From the NCBI GenBank assembly GCA_027729635.1, contig JAQCEM010000005.1, forward strand, positions 18,489 through 82,488: a DNA stretch of 64,000 bases, in the 5' to 3' direction. The DNA comes from Casp-actino8 sp001510335 (GTDB lineage Bacteria > Actinomycetota > Acidimicrobiia > Acidimicrobiales > Ilumatobacteraceae). Within the stretch, counting starts at the first letter, position 1. Every line of letters begins with the position of its first letter. Both the position numbers and the translations under genes were made by a program. Below, in pieces: positions 1 through 8,471 of this stretch. Below the pieces are notes generated by a model that was given only the letters and a program-made list of their open reading frames with translations, was not told where the DNA came from and searched no databases.

Positions 1-56
1 CGTACTACGAGCTGTTGCGTCGTTCGTTGCGTTGGGCCCGCGGACTCAACGAGTAA
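1..56 (+). CDS. C-terminal end of an upstream gene (partial)
   Basis: An open frame enters from the left edge and ends at a TAA at 54-56. The visible residues are YYELLRRSLRWARGLNE, an arginine-rich C-terminus that does not identify a family. The gene lies on the same strand as the dehydrogenase operon that starts 60 bases later and could belong to the same transcript. The coding call rests only on an uninterrupted frame and a plausible composition. Confidence 0.4.
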   Translation, partial: YYELLRRSLRWARGLNE

Positions 57-116
57 CACACACATATTTCATACAAGATCTTTCACACAGACATCGATTC
101 ACAGAAACAGGTAGCT

Positions 117-1100
117 ATGGATTTTTCATCAGCAAAACAGTTTGATCTCCATCGTCGCATGGTGCGTATTCGTTTATTCGAAGAAGCAGCCGGTCGACTC
201 GCCGAAGCAAACAAGTTGCCCGGCTTCTTACACCTCTACGTCGGTGAAGAAGCAGTGGCATCTGGCGTGTGTGGAGCACTCAACGATGATGACCACATCA
301 CCTCAACGCACCGCGGTCACGGTCACCTCGTGGCCAAGGGCGGCGACTTCAATCGCATGATGGCCGAACTCATGGGCAAGTCCACCGGATATTGCAAGGG
401 CAAGGGTGGCTCGATGCACATCAGCGACACCTCACTTGGCATGCTCGGAGCAAACGGCATCGTGGGTGCAGGTTCACCGATCGCTGTCGGTGCCGCATTC
501 GCTAACAAGTACCGCGGCAGGGGCCAAGTGGCTGTTGCCTTCTTCGGTGATGGTTCAACCAACATCGGTGCATTCCACGAAGCGGCCAACATGGCCTGTG
601 CTTTGCACCTGCCGATTGTGTTTGCTTGTGAGAACAACGAATACGGCGAATTCACGCCGCGTGACAAGACCATGGCCATTACCGACGTTGTCGACCGTGC
701 CGCTGGTTATGGAATGCCCGGAGTCATCGTTGACGGCATGGATGTCATCGCCGTGCACGAGGCTGCGGTTGAAGCAGTTGAGCGCGCTCGTCAAGGTGGC
801 GGACCTTCAATGATCGAAGCCAAGACCTATCGCTTCTATAACCACCACGGTGTTCAGAACCTCGGTTTGAAGTATCGCTCTGACGAAGAGGTAGCCGTCT
901 GGAAACTGCGTGACCCAATCTTTACATTCGAAGATCGCATGATTGAAAACGGTGTCGCAACTCGCGCCAACTTTGACGACATCTGGGCCGAACTGCGCGC
1001 CGACATTGATAACGCAATTCAATTTGCTGAAGACAGCCCCTACCCCACTCCCGACCAGATCACGGTCAACGTGTACACGAGCATGACTGGAGCAAACTGA
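117..1100 (+). CDS. acoA: Thiamine-dependent 2-oxoacid/acetoin dehydrogenase E1 alpha subunit
   Basis: E1 alpha of a pyruvate/acetoin dehydrogenase-type complex. With the beta subunit it decarboxylates or cleaves the substrate on thiamine diphosphate and passes the acyl group to the E2 lipoyl arm. The thiamine-diphosphate motif starts at GDG (residues 144-146) and ends at the NN pair near 173-174. The preceding GHGH segment (67-70) is also typical. At 327 residues it has the length of acetoin-type E1 alpha rather than the longer pyruvate-specific forms. An AGG lies a few bases before the ATG. The stop overlaps the E1 beta start by one base (TGATG), so the two are translationally coupled. The symbol follows from the AcoX gene in the operon; the true substrate (acetoin, pyruvate or a branched 2-oxoacid) cannot be read from the sequence. 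Confidence 0.9.
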   Translation: MDFSSAKQFDLHRRMVRIRLFEEAAGRLAEANKLPGFLHLYVGEEAVASGVCGALNDDDHITSTHRGHGHLVAKGGDFNRMMAELMGKSTGYCKGKGGSMHISDTSLGMLGANGIVGAGSPIAVGAAFANKYRGRGQVAVAFFGDGSTNIGAFHEAANMACALHLPIVFACENNEYGEFTPRDKTMAITDVVDRAAGYGMPGVIVDGMDVIAVHEAAVEAVERARQGGGPSMIEAKTYRFYNHHGVQNLGLKYRSDEEVAVWKLRDPIFTFEDRMIENGVATRANFDDIWAELRADIDNAIQFAEDSPYPTPDQITVNVYTSMTGAN

Positions 1101-2089
1101 TGAGTGACGAACGCAAACTCACATACGCACAGGCTTTCAATGAAGCCGTTTCGCAAATGATGGAAGCCGACCCCGACGTATTTTGCGCGGGTGAAGACAT
1201 CGGTGCATTTGGTGGAGTCTTTGGAACCTTCGCTGGCCTACAAGCCAAGTTTGGCGAGAAGCGGGTTGTTGACACGCCCATCAGCGAACAAGCCATTGTT
1301 GGTCTTGGCGTTGGTGCTTCCGTTACTGGATTGCGCCCCATCGTTGACTTGATGTTCATGGACTTCATCTGTGTGGCCTTCGACCAGATCGTCAACCAGG
1401 CCGCCAAGTTGAAGTACATGTTCGGCGGAGACGCAACCTTGCCGATGACCATCACCACTGCTGGTGGTGGCGGATTGTCAGCAGCTGCCCAACACAGTCA
1501 GTCGCTCGAAGCATTGTTATGCCACATTCCTGGCCTCAAAGTTGTCATGCCATCAAACCCATACGACATGAAAGGACTCATGATCTCTTGCATCAAAGAG
1601 AACAACCCAACAGTCATGATCAAGCACAAGCGCTTGCTCGGTATGAGTGCACCAGTTCCGACCGAGGCGTACGGGATTCCTTTGGGCAAGGGCAACATCA
1701 TTCGCCCCGGCAAAGACGTCACGATCGTTGCTTATGCGCGCATGGCTAACGAAGCGATCAGCGCCGCCAAAGAACTCGCTGAAGAAGGTATCGATTGCGA
1801 GATCATCGACCCGCGTACTTTGCAGCCACTTGACACCGATCTGATCATTGACTCAGCAAAGAAGACCAACCGCGTTGTTGTCGCTCAAGAAGCAGTTCGC
1901 TTTGGTGGACTTGGTGCCGAGATTGCATCACAGATTCAAGAGTTGGCTTTTGATTATCTTGATGCTCCGGTCTCGCGTATCGGTGCTCCGTTCTCACCCG
2001 TGCCATTTAGCCCGGCGCTTGAATCACAGTACATCCCCGATGCCAAGAGCATTGCCAAAGGCGTCCGTGACGTCATGGCACGTCGCTAG
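1100..2089 (+). CDS. acoB: Thiamine-dependent 2-oxoacid/acetoin dehydrogenase E1 beta subunit
   Basis: Beta subunit of the E1 heterotetramer. The N-terminal pyrimidine-binding half carries the GEDIG motif (near residue 31), where the glutamate activates thiamine diphosphate, and the HSQSLEA segment typical of E1 beta. The C-terminal transketolase-like half carries the IIDPRTLQPLD motif. The length, 329 residues, is normal for the family. Its ATG overlaps the E1 alpha stop codon by one base. Only 23 bases separate it from acoX, so the four genes read as one operon. Confidence 0.92.
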   Translation: MSDERKLTYAQAFNEAVSQMMEADPDVFCAGEDIGAFGGVFGTFAGLQAKFGEKRVVDTPISEQAIVGLGVGASVTGLRPIVDLMFMDFICVAFDQIVNQAAKLKYMFGGDATLPMTITTAGGGGLSAAAQHSQSLEALLCHIPGLKVVMPSNPYDMKGLMISCIKENNPTVMIKHKRLLGMSAPVPTEAYGIPLGKGNIIRPGKDVTIVAYARMANEAISAAKELAEEGIDCEIIDPRTLQPLDTDLIIDSAKKTNRVVVAQEAVRFGGLGAEIASQIQELAFDYLDAPVSRIGAPFSPVPFSPALESQYIPDAKSIAKGVRDVMARR

Positions 2090-2112
2090 GTAACTCAAAA
2101 GTTAAGCACTCC

Positions 2113-3144
2113 ATGAGCACCGTCGGAATTATTGTCAACCCCAATGCGGGTAAAGACATCCGTCGTTTGGTGACCCCAGCAACGCATATCTCCGATGGTA
2201 CGAAGGTCGGAATCGTTCGACGCGCCATCGTTGCAGCATTTGAATCTGGGGCAACCAAAGTGTTGCTCATGCCCGACCGTCACCGGCTGTCAGAAAAAGC
2301 CGCTGAAGGAATTGCGGGAGACATTGTTCTTGTCGATGAACCATTAAGTGGCACTCGCTTCGACACCATCGCAGCGGCCCGTAGGTTTTGGAAAGAGCAA
2401 GTCGGTGCAGTGATTGCCCTTGGCGGAGACGGCACGTCACGAGACGTGGCAATTGGTTGGCCCGATGCCCCGCTCATTGCGATTTCTACTGGCACCAACA
2501 ATGTGTATCCGTCAGCGATTGATGGAACATCTGCTGGGGCTGCTGCAGCATTTGTGGCAACCGGTGTCGTCAATATGTCAGATGTTGGTCGTCGCTCAAA
2601 GCGCGTCGTTGTGCGAGTCGATGATGGCGACAAGTCGATTGACGATCTCGCACTTGTAGATCTGGCCTTTATCAATTCAATGTTCATAGGTGCTCGTGCT
2701 GTTCGCGATCCCAACACCGTGAAGGCAGTCATCGCAGCAGTGGCAACACCTGCGAGCACGGGGCTCTCGAGTATCGCCGGACGCATTCATCCCGTTGGCC
2801 GTTGGGATGCCTGTGGTGTGTTCGTTCGCCTCGGCGAAGGTGGTCGTAAAGTTCGCGTGCCACTTGCACCTGGTTCATTCATCACCATGGAAATCGCTGA
2901 GGTTCGTCCACTTGAATTAGGTGAAGAAATCACCATGATCGGCAAAACCATTCTGGCTTTTGACGGAGAGCGTGATCTGCCTGTGAGCGCTGACGGTGTT
3001 GTCACTGCTCGCGTCGAGGCAAGTGGTCCCCTACTCATTGATGTTGAGAAAACTCTCGTCATCGCCGCCCAATCACAGATGTTTGACGAACAAGCACGAC
3101 ACGTGACAAGCAAAGATTTATACACGTCTCCGGAGGAAAACTAA
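2113..3144 (+). CDS. acoX: AcoX-type protein, ATP-NAD kinase fold
   Basis: Member of the AcoX/ATP-NAD kinase superfamily. Visible hallmarks are an N-terminal IIVNPNAGKDI segment, the nucleotide-binding GGDGTSRDV motif near residue 100, and STGTNNVYP shortly after, both characteristic of NAD-kinase/diacylglycerol-kinase folds. AcoX genes occur in acetoin dehydrogenase operons. The order A-B-X-C here is that known from Clostridium magnum acoABXCL. The biochemical role of AcoX is not established; it is dispensable in some hosts. The TAA stop lies directly against the acoC ATG, and the acoC Shine-Dalgarno (GGAGG) is inside the end of this gene. Its presence is the main reason to prefer an acetoin-type complex over pyruvate dehydrogenase. 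Confidence 0.82.
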   Translation: MSTVGIIVNPNAGKDIRRLVTPATHISDGTKVGIVRRAIVAAFESGATKVLLMPDRHRLSEKAAEGIAGDIVLVDEPLSGTRFDTIAAARRFWKEQVGAVIALGGDGTSRDVAIGWPDAPLIAISTGTNNVYPSAIDGTSAGAAAAFVATGVVNMSDVGRRSKRVVVRVDDGDKSIDDLALVDLAFINSMFIGARAVRDPNTVKAVIAAVATPASTGLSSIAGRIHPVGRWDACGVFVRLGEGGRKVRVPLAPGSFITMEIAEVRPLELGEEITMIGKTILAFDGERDLPVSADGVVTARVEASGPLLIDVEKTLVIAAQSQMFDEQARHVTSKDLYTSPEEN

Positions 3145-4611
3145 ATGTCCACTGAATTCATCATGCCCAAGCTCGGACTCACCATGGAAGAGGGCACCAT
3201 TCTTGAGTGGCTCGTTGAAGACGGTACCGAGATCACGCAAGGTATGGCGGTCCTTCGCATTGAGACCGACAAAGTTGAAAGCGATGTCGAATCTCCAGGT
3301 GCTGGTCGCTTCCATCGCGTGGGCAATCAAGGTGACACCTACCCGTGTGGCGCGTTAATTGGTTACTTGTTGGCTGATGGCGAAGAGCCGCCTGGCGCAC
3401 AAGTCAATGCTCCTACGGCTGCTGCGACAGCAACGTCATCAGCTCCGGTCGCGTCTTCAGCACCAGCAACGTCAAGCGTTGCTACCTTGCCGCGCCGCGA
3501 GGGTCGCTTGTTTGCCTCGCCGAATGCTCGTCGCGTCGCCAAAGAACTCGGCATTGAAATCGAGACCGTTGTCGGCAGTGGCCCCGAGGGTCGCATCACT
3601 TCAGAAGACGTCGAAGAGGCCCTTAAGAATCCGAATTCACCGCGAGTGAATACTTCATCAACTCCGTCAATCGCCGTTGCCCCGATCTTGTCGTCGAACG
3701 GCAATGTGCTCGCCACTGCTGCTGCTCGTCAACTCGCCGACTTGTTGGGCGTCGATCTTTCGCTCGTCCCTTACGACGCCACCGACGGTCGTGTCACCAA
3801 AGATGGTGTTGCTGCATTTGTTCGTGCGCAACTAGCAAGTGGTCTTGCTGCAAATAAGCAGAGTCCAAGTACCGAAAAGGCAACCGTCGTTCTCACTCCT
3901 GTCAGTCAGACACCAACTTCGATCAAAAAGATGTCTGGTATGCGTGGCACGATCGCCAAGCGTATGCAGTCATCGTTGCAAGATATGGCGCAACTCACCT
4001 TGCACATGGACGCCGACCTTGACGCGGTTGTTGAAGATCGCGAGTCACGCAAATCCTCAAGTCACGCCAGCGATTCAGGAAACGGCATGCCGGGCTTCAC
4101 CGATTACGTGATCGCCGCTACGGCTCGCGCTTTGAAACTGCATCCAATCGTCAACTCACAAGTCACCGCCGAAGGTATTGCCCTTCTCCCCGAGATTCAC
4201 GTGAGCATGGCCGTCGCCCTTCCCGAAGGACTCATCGTGCCAGTCATCAAGAACACCACATCACTTGACTTGGCTTCACTTGCTTCTGAGACCAAGCGTT
4301 TGTCGGGCGCAGCCCGTGAAGGCAAGTTGGGTCTTGCCGAACTCGAAGGCGGAACCTTCTCGGTGAGCACTCTTGGCATGTTCGGCGTTGACGGATTTAC
4401 CCCGGTCATTAACCCGCCCAATACCGCGATTCTTGGTGTCGGTCGCCTTCGTGATGATGTCGTGGTTAGCAAGAAGGGCAAAGTGTCAACCGTCAAGCGC
4501 ATGACCCTCAGCCTCACCTGGGATCACCGAGTCTTTGACGGTGCCCCCGCTGCCGAGTTCTGCAAGTCGATCGTTGATCTCCTTGCCGATCCCTCAGCGT
4601 TGAACAAGTAA
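3145..4611 (+). CDS. acoC: Dihydrolipoamide acyltransferase E2 with two subunit-binding-like domains
   Basis: E2 core enzyme that takes the acyl group from E1 on a swinging lipoyl lysine and transfers it to CoA. Domains in order: lipoyl domain (1-80, lipoylated lysine K43 in ETDKVES); an Ala/Ser/Thr/Pro linker (88-115); a peripheral subunit-binding domain (about 123-160, ASPNARRVAKELG and GPEGRIT); a second, diverged copy (about 188-228, ATAAARQLADLLGVD and TDGRVTKDGV); and the catalytic domain (263-488) with H461 and D465 in DHRVFDG. One binding domain per chain is usual, so the second is odd. No dihydrolipoamide dehydrogenase (E3) follows; the next gene runs in the opposite direction 14 bases away, so E3 must be supplied from elsewhere. 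Confidence 0.92.
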   Translation: MSTEFIMPKLGLTMEEGTILEWLVEDGTEITQGMAVLRIETDKVESDVESPGAGRFHRVGNQGDTYPCGALIGYLLADGEEPPGAQVNAPTAAATATSSAPVASSAPATSSVATLPRREGRLFASPNARRVAKELGIEIETVVGSGPEGRITSEDVEEALKNPNSPRVNTSSTPSIAVAPILSSNGNVLATAAARQLADLLGVDLSLVPYDATDGRVTKDGVAAFVRAQLASGLAANKQSPSTEKATVVLTPVSQTPTSIKKMSGMRGTIAKRMQSSLQDMAQLTLHMDADLDAVVEDRESRKSSSHASDSGNGMPGFTDYVIAATARALKLHPIVNSQVTAEGIALLPEIHVSMAVALPEGLIVPVIKNTTSLDLASLASETKRLSGAAREGKLGLAELEGGTFSVSTLGMFGVDGFTPVINPPNTAILGVGRLRDDVVVSKKGKVSTVKRMTLSLTWDHRVFDGAPAAEFCKSIVDLLADPSALNK

Positions 4612-4625
4612 CTTTCGCAGTTGTC

Positions 4626-5537
4626 TTAGCCGCGAGCGGCTTCAACGACTGGCAAGAAACGCTCGGGAACATCGAGCCAGTCTTCGGGCTTTTCAATGTC
4701 TTGCCAAAAGTTATGCTCAAGCGTTAGTTCAATGAACCCTGCTTCGCGACATGCAGTCGCATCCGCAACAAGTGCCGCCATGTTGTCGCCGTCGGCAGCA
4801 CGTGGAGCAAGCGGTCCCTGAATAAAGGAACGGTAGTAAACCTCAAGCGGCTTTTGATCAGCACTCCGTTGCTCGTTCAAGCCAGCAACAATCTTTTGCA
4901 CTTTGCCAATTGGCATGCCGGCAGGGTTCCATGCATCAAACCATTGAGCAGTACGCGCCATTCCATCGGCCGACCACATTCCCGACAACAATTTAGGACG
5001 TGGACTCTGCACGGGCTTCGGACTCACGAACGAACTCGGTACCGAGAAAATTGGTCCTTCGTACGACACCGGGTCTTCTTGCCAACACGCCAACAACGCC
5101 GGAATGAAATCATCCATGCGGCGACCACGCGTTTCAATCTCGGTTCCAGAAGCAGTGTGCTCTTCAGCGTTCCAACCCACACCAAGACCAACGATTAAAC
5201 GGCCATTGCACATCTGATCAATCGTCGCCAAGCGTTGCGCAAGTGGCACTGGCCAGTGATTACCTGCTACCAAAATGCTGGTTCCTAAACGAACCTTCGA
5301 CGTGATGCCAGCAACAAAGGCCAGAGTCTCAGTTGGCGCGAACACCGACTTGTACTGAGAAGGCGGCAGGCGATCGGTGGCGCCATATCCACGGATCGGC
5401 TTTTCTGGATACATGAAGTGATCCTGCACCCAAAGTGCCTCATACCCCATCGCTTCGGCACGACGAGCAAACTCAGCGACAATGTCGGCCCGTACATGAG
5501 GGCCAAGTTGCGGCAGACATAATCCAACGCCGGTCAC
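4626..5537 (-). CDS. LLM-class (luciferase-like) flavin/F420-dependent oxidoreductase
   Basis: A (beta/alpha)8 luciferase-like protein of 303 residues. The family pattern is clear: GVGLCLPQLGP at the N-terminus, GYEALWVQDHF near residue 35, then RLGTSILVAGNHWPVPLAQ and RLIVGLGVGWNAEE, characteristic of the actinobacterial F420-dependent LLM subfamily. F420 use is inferred from the family. The likely start is GTG with a GGGG run about seven bases upstream. It ends tail-to-tail with acoC and is the last gene of a probable reverse-strand transcript with the nitroreductase and Rieske oxygenase. The substrate is unknown. Confidence 0.85.
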   Translation of the reverse strand: MTGVGLCLPQLGPHVRADIVAEFARRAEAMGYEALWVQDHFMYPEKPIRGYGATDRLPPSQYKSVFAPTETLAFVAGITSKVRLGTSILVAGNHWPVPLAQRLATIDQMCNGRLIVGLGVGWNAEEHTASGTEIETRGRRMDDFIPALLACWQEDPVSYEGPIFSVPSSFVSPKPVQSPRPKLLSGMWSADGMARTAQWFDAWNPAGMPIGKVQKIVAGLNEQRSADQKPLEVYYRSFIQGPLAPRAADGDNMAALVADATACREAGFIELTLEHNFWQDIEKPEDWLDVPERFLPVVEAARG

Positions 5538-5577
5538 GAGAGAACCCCATTCAGAAATTTTCTCATCGTATTTCCCT

Positions 5578-6183
5578 TCACGAAAAAGTCTCCCAGCAAA
5601 TCACTTCATCAACTGGCTTGCGATTCACGCTGGCAAACTTCTTTTCGGGATACCCCATCGCGATCGCGGTTCCCAAGTACGCGTCATCAGGCAAGCCCAA
5701 CTCTTCTCTAAACTTTTTTTCAGCCACATAGTGAAATGTCGTGAACGTTGTTCCGAGCCCGAGCGATCGAGCAGCCAACACCAAGTTCTGTGAAGCGGGA
5801 TACACCGTTGACCAGACAAAGTTTTCGTTCGGTGCTTGCGGCGGGTACTTATTGAACCCAACCACAAAAATCCATACCGGTACATCGGCAAAGCCTTCGA
5901 CCAGTCGTCGAGCACCAGCCATCATCTTGTCGCGTGATGCGTCACCGGTGGCTCCACCAGAAAAATGCGATCCGAGCATGACTTGAACTGCTGTCGCCAT
6001 TCGTTCTTTACGCGCCTGATCGCGTACCACAATGAATTTCCAGTTTTGGCTATTGCCAGGGTTTGATGCGTACGTCGCAGCCTGAATGACTTTCTTAATG
6101 ATGTCTTCGGGGACTTCACCAGTTTTGAGATGTCGCATCGCAATACACGTGCGCATCATTTCAATCACGTCAATTTCAGACAC
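5578..6183 (-). CDS. Nitroreductase-family flavoprotein
   Basis: FMN-dependent NAD(P)H oxidoreductase of the nitroreductase fold, 201 residues. Typical features are RTCIAMRHLKTGEVPEDII at the N-terminus, the FMN-binding NPGNSQNWKFIVVRD segment (near residues 41-55), and the C-terminal GLGTTFT and GYPEKKF motifs. A GTG start is used. It lies 13 bases downstream of the Rieske oxygenase gene on the same strand and 40 bases upstream of the LLM gene, suggesting co-transcription and a shared reductive or oxidative catabolic task. The specific substrate cannot be inferred. Confidence 0.85.
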   Translation of the reverse strand: MSEIDVIEMMRTCIAMRHLKTGEVPEDIIKKVIQAATYASNPGNSQNWKFIVVRDQARKERMATAVQVMLGSHFSGGATGDASRDKMMAGARRLVEGFADVPVWIFVVGFNKYPPQAPNENFVWSTVYPASQNLVLAARSLGLGTTFTTFHYVAEKKFREELGLPDDAYLGTAIAMGYPEKKFASVNRKPVDEVICWETFS

Positions 6184-6196
6184 CGAAATCTCTCAA

Positions 6197-7405
6197 TCAG
6201 TAGTTCGTGATGCGACCGGCATCAATGCCGTTGCGGAACAATTCATTGAGATCTTCATCAGCGGTGACCAACAAAGCATCAAGCCATCCGTGCACATACT
6301 GGGCGCCACCTTCGTTGCGTCCGAAATGCAGAACTTTCTTTGCTCCCGTCTTCACGGTGCGCTGAATCTTCAACCCAGTTGCATAGTCCTCATCACGAAC
6401 AACATTCTCAAGGAACAAGATTTGCTTATTGGCAGCTTCGATGAACTCATCGGTCTTTGGTGCAGTTGAAATGAAGTCGAGATACGTCACCGATTCATCG
6501 GCTGTGGCTCCGGGGAAAACGCGAGCGACCTGATAAATCTTGTGACCTTCAATTTCGAAGCCGGCGATTGAACCGTGTGGGAAAACACTCCACACACCAC
6601 CAGTCAAAACCGACTCGGGCCACTCAGAAGTTGGGCGACCCTCAAGCTTTGCCCAGTTGCCACGCGGGCCTGTCACACGTTGGTGCGGTCCGACGCGATG
6701 GAACAAAGCGTCAGGTGACATATCGGGACCGAAGGTGTTCTTATGCAGAATTGGGAGATGGTAAAAATCGACATATCCGTCGAATGAAATCTTCCAGTTC
6801 GGTCCAGCCAAAATTCTGGTGCCGAAATGATTCATGCTGGCGAAGTCGCAGAACTCAAGCATCTCGTCGTAGCCCGCAAAGAACGCATCAAAATCAAGTT
6901 TCGAATCGGGCGACAAGGTCACCCAGATCAAACCAGCGCGTTCGGCAATCGGCAACTGCGTGAGACCAAGACACGATGTATCAAGTTGACCGAAATCGTC
7001 TTGTTTGAAAACTCCAACCAGGTCACCCTCTTGGTTGTACGTCCAGTTGTGATACGGGCACGCAAAGCGTCGAGCCGTGCCAACGCCAGGGTCTACAAGT
7101 TGCGCCCCACGATGACTACACATGTTGACGAACGCCCGAGCAATGCCGTCGGCTCCACGAGAAATGAGCACGGGCATGCCCACGACATCAATCGCTTTAT
7201 ACGTATTGACTTCTTTGATTTCGGCAGTCATTGCGAGCAACAACGGCACTCGCTTGAAGATCATGTCAACTTCGCGCTGCCAACGTTCGGGGTCAAAGTA
7301 GTTCGACGCAGGAATCGTGGTCACCGATTCAGTGAGGTGCACGGTTCCTGCTTTGTTATGAGCAATCGTGCGCTCGGCCATTGCGACAAGTTTCTCGCGG
7401 CTCAT
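6197..7405 (-). CDS. Rieske non-heme iron ring-hydroxylating oxygenase, alpha subunit
   Basis: Large subunit of an aromatic or aliphatic Rieske oxygenase. The Rieske 2Fe-2S site is intact: C96 and H98 in CSHRG, C116 and H119 in CPYHNW. The mononuclear iron site follows with D213, H216 and H221 in DFYHLPILH. At 402 residues it is within family range. The start is an ATG preceded by a G-rich Shine-Dalgarno about six bases upstream (7406-7420 on the complement). No small subunit, ferredoxin or ferredoxin reductase gene is next to it, so electrons must come from elsewhere; the neighbouring nitroreductase or LLM protein are candidates only by position. The roughly 110 bases upstream probably hold its promoter. 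Confidence 0.88.
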   Translation of the reverse strand: MSREKLVAMAERTIAHNKAGTVHLTESVTTIPASNYFDPERWQREVDMIFKRVPLLLAMTAEIKEVNTYKAIDVVGMPVLISRGADGIARAFVNMCSHRGAQLVDPGVGTARRFACPYHNWTYNQEGDLVGVFKQDDFGQLDTSCLGLTQLPIAERAGLIWVTLSPDSKLDFDAFFAGYDEMLEFCDFASMNHFGTRILAGPNWKISFDGYVDFYHLPILHKNTFGPDMSPDALFHRVGPHQRVTGPRGNWAKLEGRPTSEWPESVLTGGVWSVFPHGSIAGFEIEGHKIYQVARVFPGATADESVTYLDFISTAPKTDEFIEAANKQILFLENVVRDEDYATGLKIQRTVKTGAKKVLHFGRNEGGAQYVHGWLDALLVTADEDLNELFRNGIDAGRITNY

Positions 7406-7514
7406 GGTTACCCCCAGGTACCTCGGACAGCGTGCTGCTGCTGCATTTCAGCCTAGATGTTTTGATTCGGTTCTAACGATTGCTCGTTCTTATACCCGTC
7501 ATTTGTTGTGACAG

Positions 7515-8438
7515 TTAGTCGTTTTGCAGTAAATGCACGAGACTGCTGGTATCCCAGCGACTTCCACCACGAGCGATCACCTGGGCATAGAACTGATCAA
7601 CCAAAGCAGTCATTGGCAAGCGAGCACCGTTGCGGTTTGCTTCATCGAGACAGATACCCAAGTCTTTGCGCATCCATTCAACGGCGAAACCAAACTCAAA
7701 TTCGCTGCGGTTCATCGTGCTAGCACGGTTGTCCATCTGCCAGCTGGCTGCCGCACCTTTGCCGATGACTTCAACCAACTTGTCGACATCGAGACCGGCT
7801 CGTTGCGCAAAGTTGACACCCTCAGCCAGACCTTGCACGATTCCGGCAATACAGATTTGGTTAACCATTTTGGCCAACTGACCCGCACCTGCTTTTCCGA
7901 GACGCTCACAGGCCCTTGAGTACGGTGCGATCGCAGTCTTAGCCCGCTGGAACACTGCCTCGTCGTCACTACCGCACATAATGGTCAACGCACCGTTTTG
8001 CGCCCCGGCCTGCCCACCAGACACTGGAGCATCAACGAACCCAATCCCCCGTTCGGCACATGCCGCCGATACTTCACGAGCTACGTCGGCCGAGGCCGTG
8101 GTGTGGTCAATCAAGATTGACCCTGGCTTCATACCCGCCAAAGCGCCCTGTGGACCATAGACAACCGAGCGAACGTCATCATCGTTACCAACGCACATCA
8201 TCACGAAATCGGCGTACTCGACGGCTTCATCGGGTGTGGGCTTAGCGAAGCCACGATTGAGAGCCACCCACGCCAAAGCCTTGGGTGCCGAACGGTTATA
8301 GACCGTGATCTGGTAATCGGCCTTGGCTAAGTGACTCGCCATGGGGGCGCCCATGACTCCGAGTCCAAGAAATGCGACTTTGGGTCCGGTGCCGATTGTA
8401 GGAATTGGTCCGGTTGCGTCTTCAGGAGTTTGTGCCAT
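7515..8438 (-). CDS. 3-hydroxyisobutyrate/beta-hydroxyacid dehydrogenase family
   Basis: NAD(P)-dependent beta-hydroxyacid dehydrogenase of the 6-phosphogluconate dehydrogenase-like superfamily. The Rossmann glycine motif GLGVMGAPMASHL is near the N-terminus. The substrate loop DAPVSGGQAG and the region containing the catalytic lysine (KAGAGQLAKMVNQ) are intact. The frame stays open upstream to 8666, but that extension overlaps the opposite-strand VOC gene and has no family resemblance. The ATG at 8438 (MAQTPEDAT) gives 307 residues and places the Rossmann motif about 20 residues in, so it is preferred. Substrates in the family include 3-hydroxyisobutyrate, tartronate semialdehyde and glyoxylate. 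Confidence 0.87.
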   Translation of the reverse strand: MAQTPEDATGPIPTIGTGPKVAFLGLGVMGAPMASHLAKADYQITVYNRSAPKALAWVALNRGFAKPTPDEAVEYADFVMMCVGNDDDVRSVVYGPQGALAGMKPGSILIDHTTASADVAREVSAACAERGIGFVDAPVSGGQAGAQNGALTIMCGSDDEAVFQRAKTAIAPYSRACERLGKAGAGQLAKMVNQICIAGIVQGLAEGVNFAQRAGLDVDKLVEVIGKGAAASWQMDNRASTMNRSEFEFGFAVEWMRKDLGICLDEANRNGARLPMTALVDQFYAQVIARGGSRWDTSSLVHLLQND

Positions 8439-8471
8439 GGGCTCTAGTTTGTCAGGCTCTGAGGTACCACC

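Noticed and set aside
6827..7456. 209-codon open frame on the forward strand
   Set aside because: It lies antisense to the Rieske oxygenase, whose iron-sulfur motifs are intact; the forward translation has no recognisable domain.
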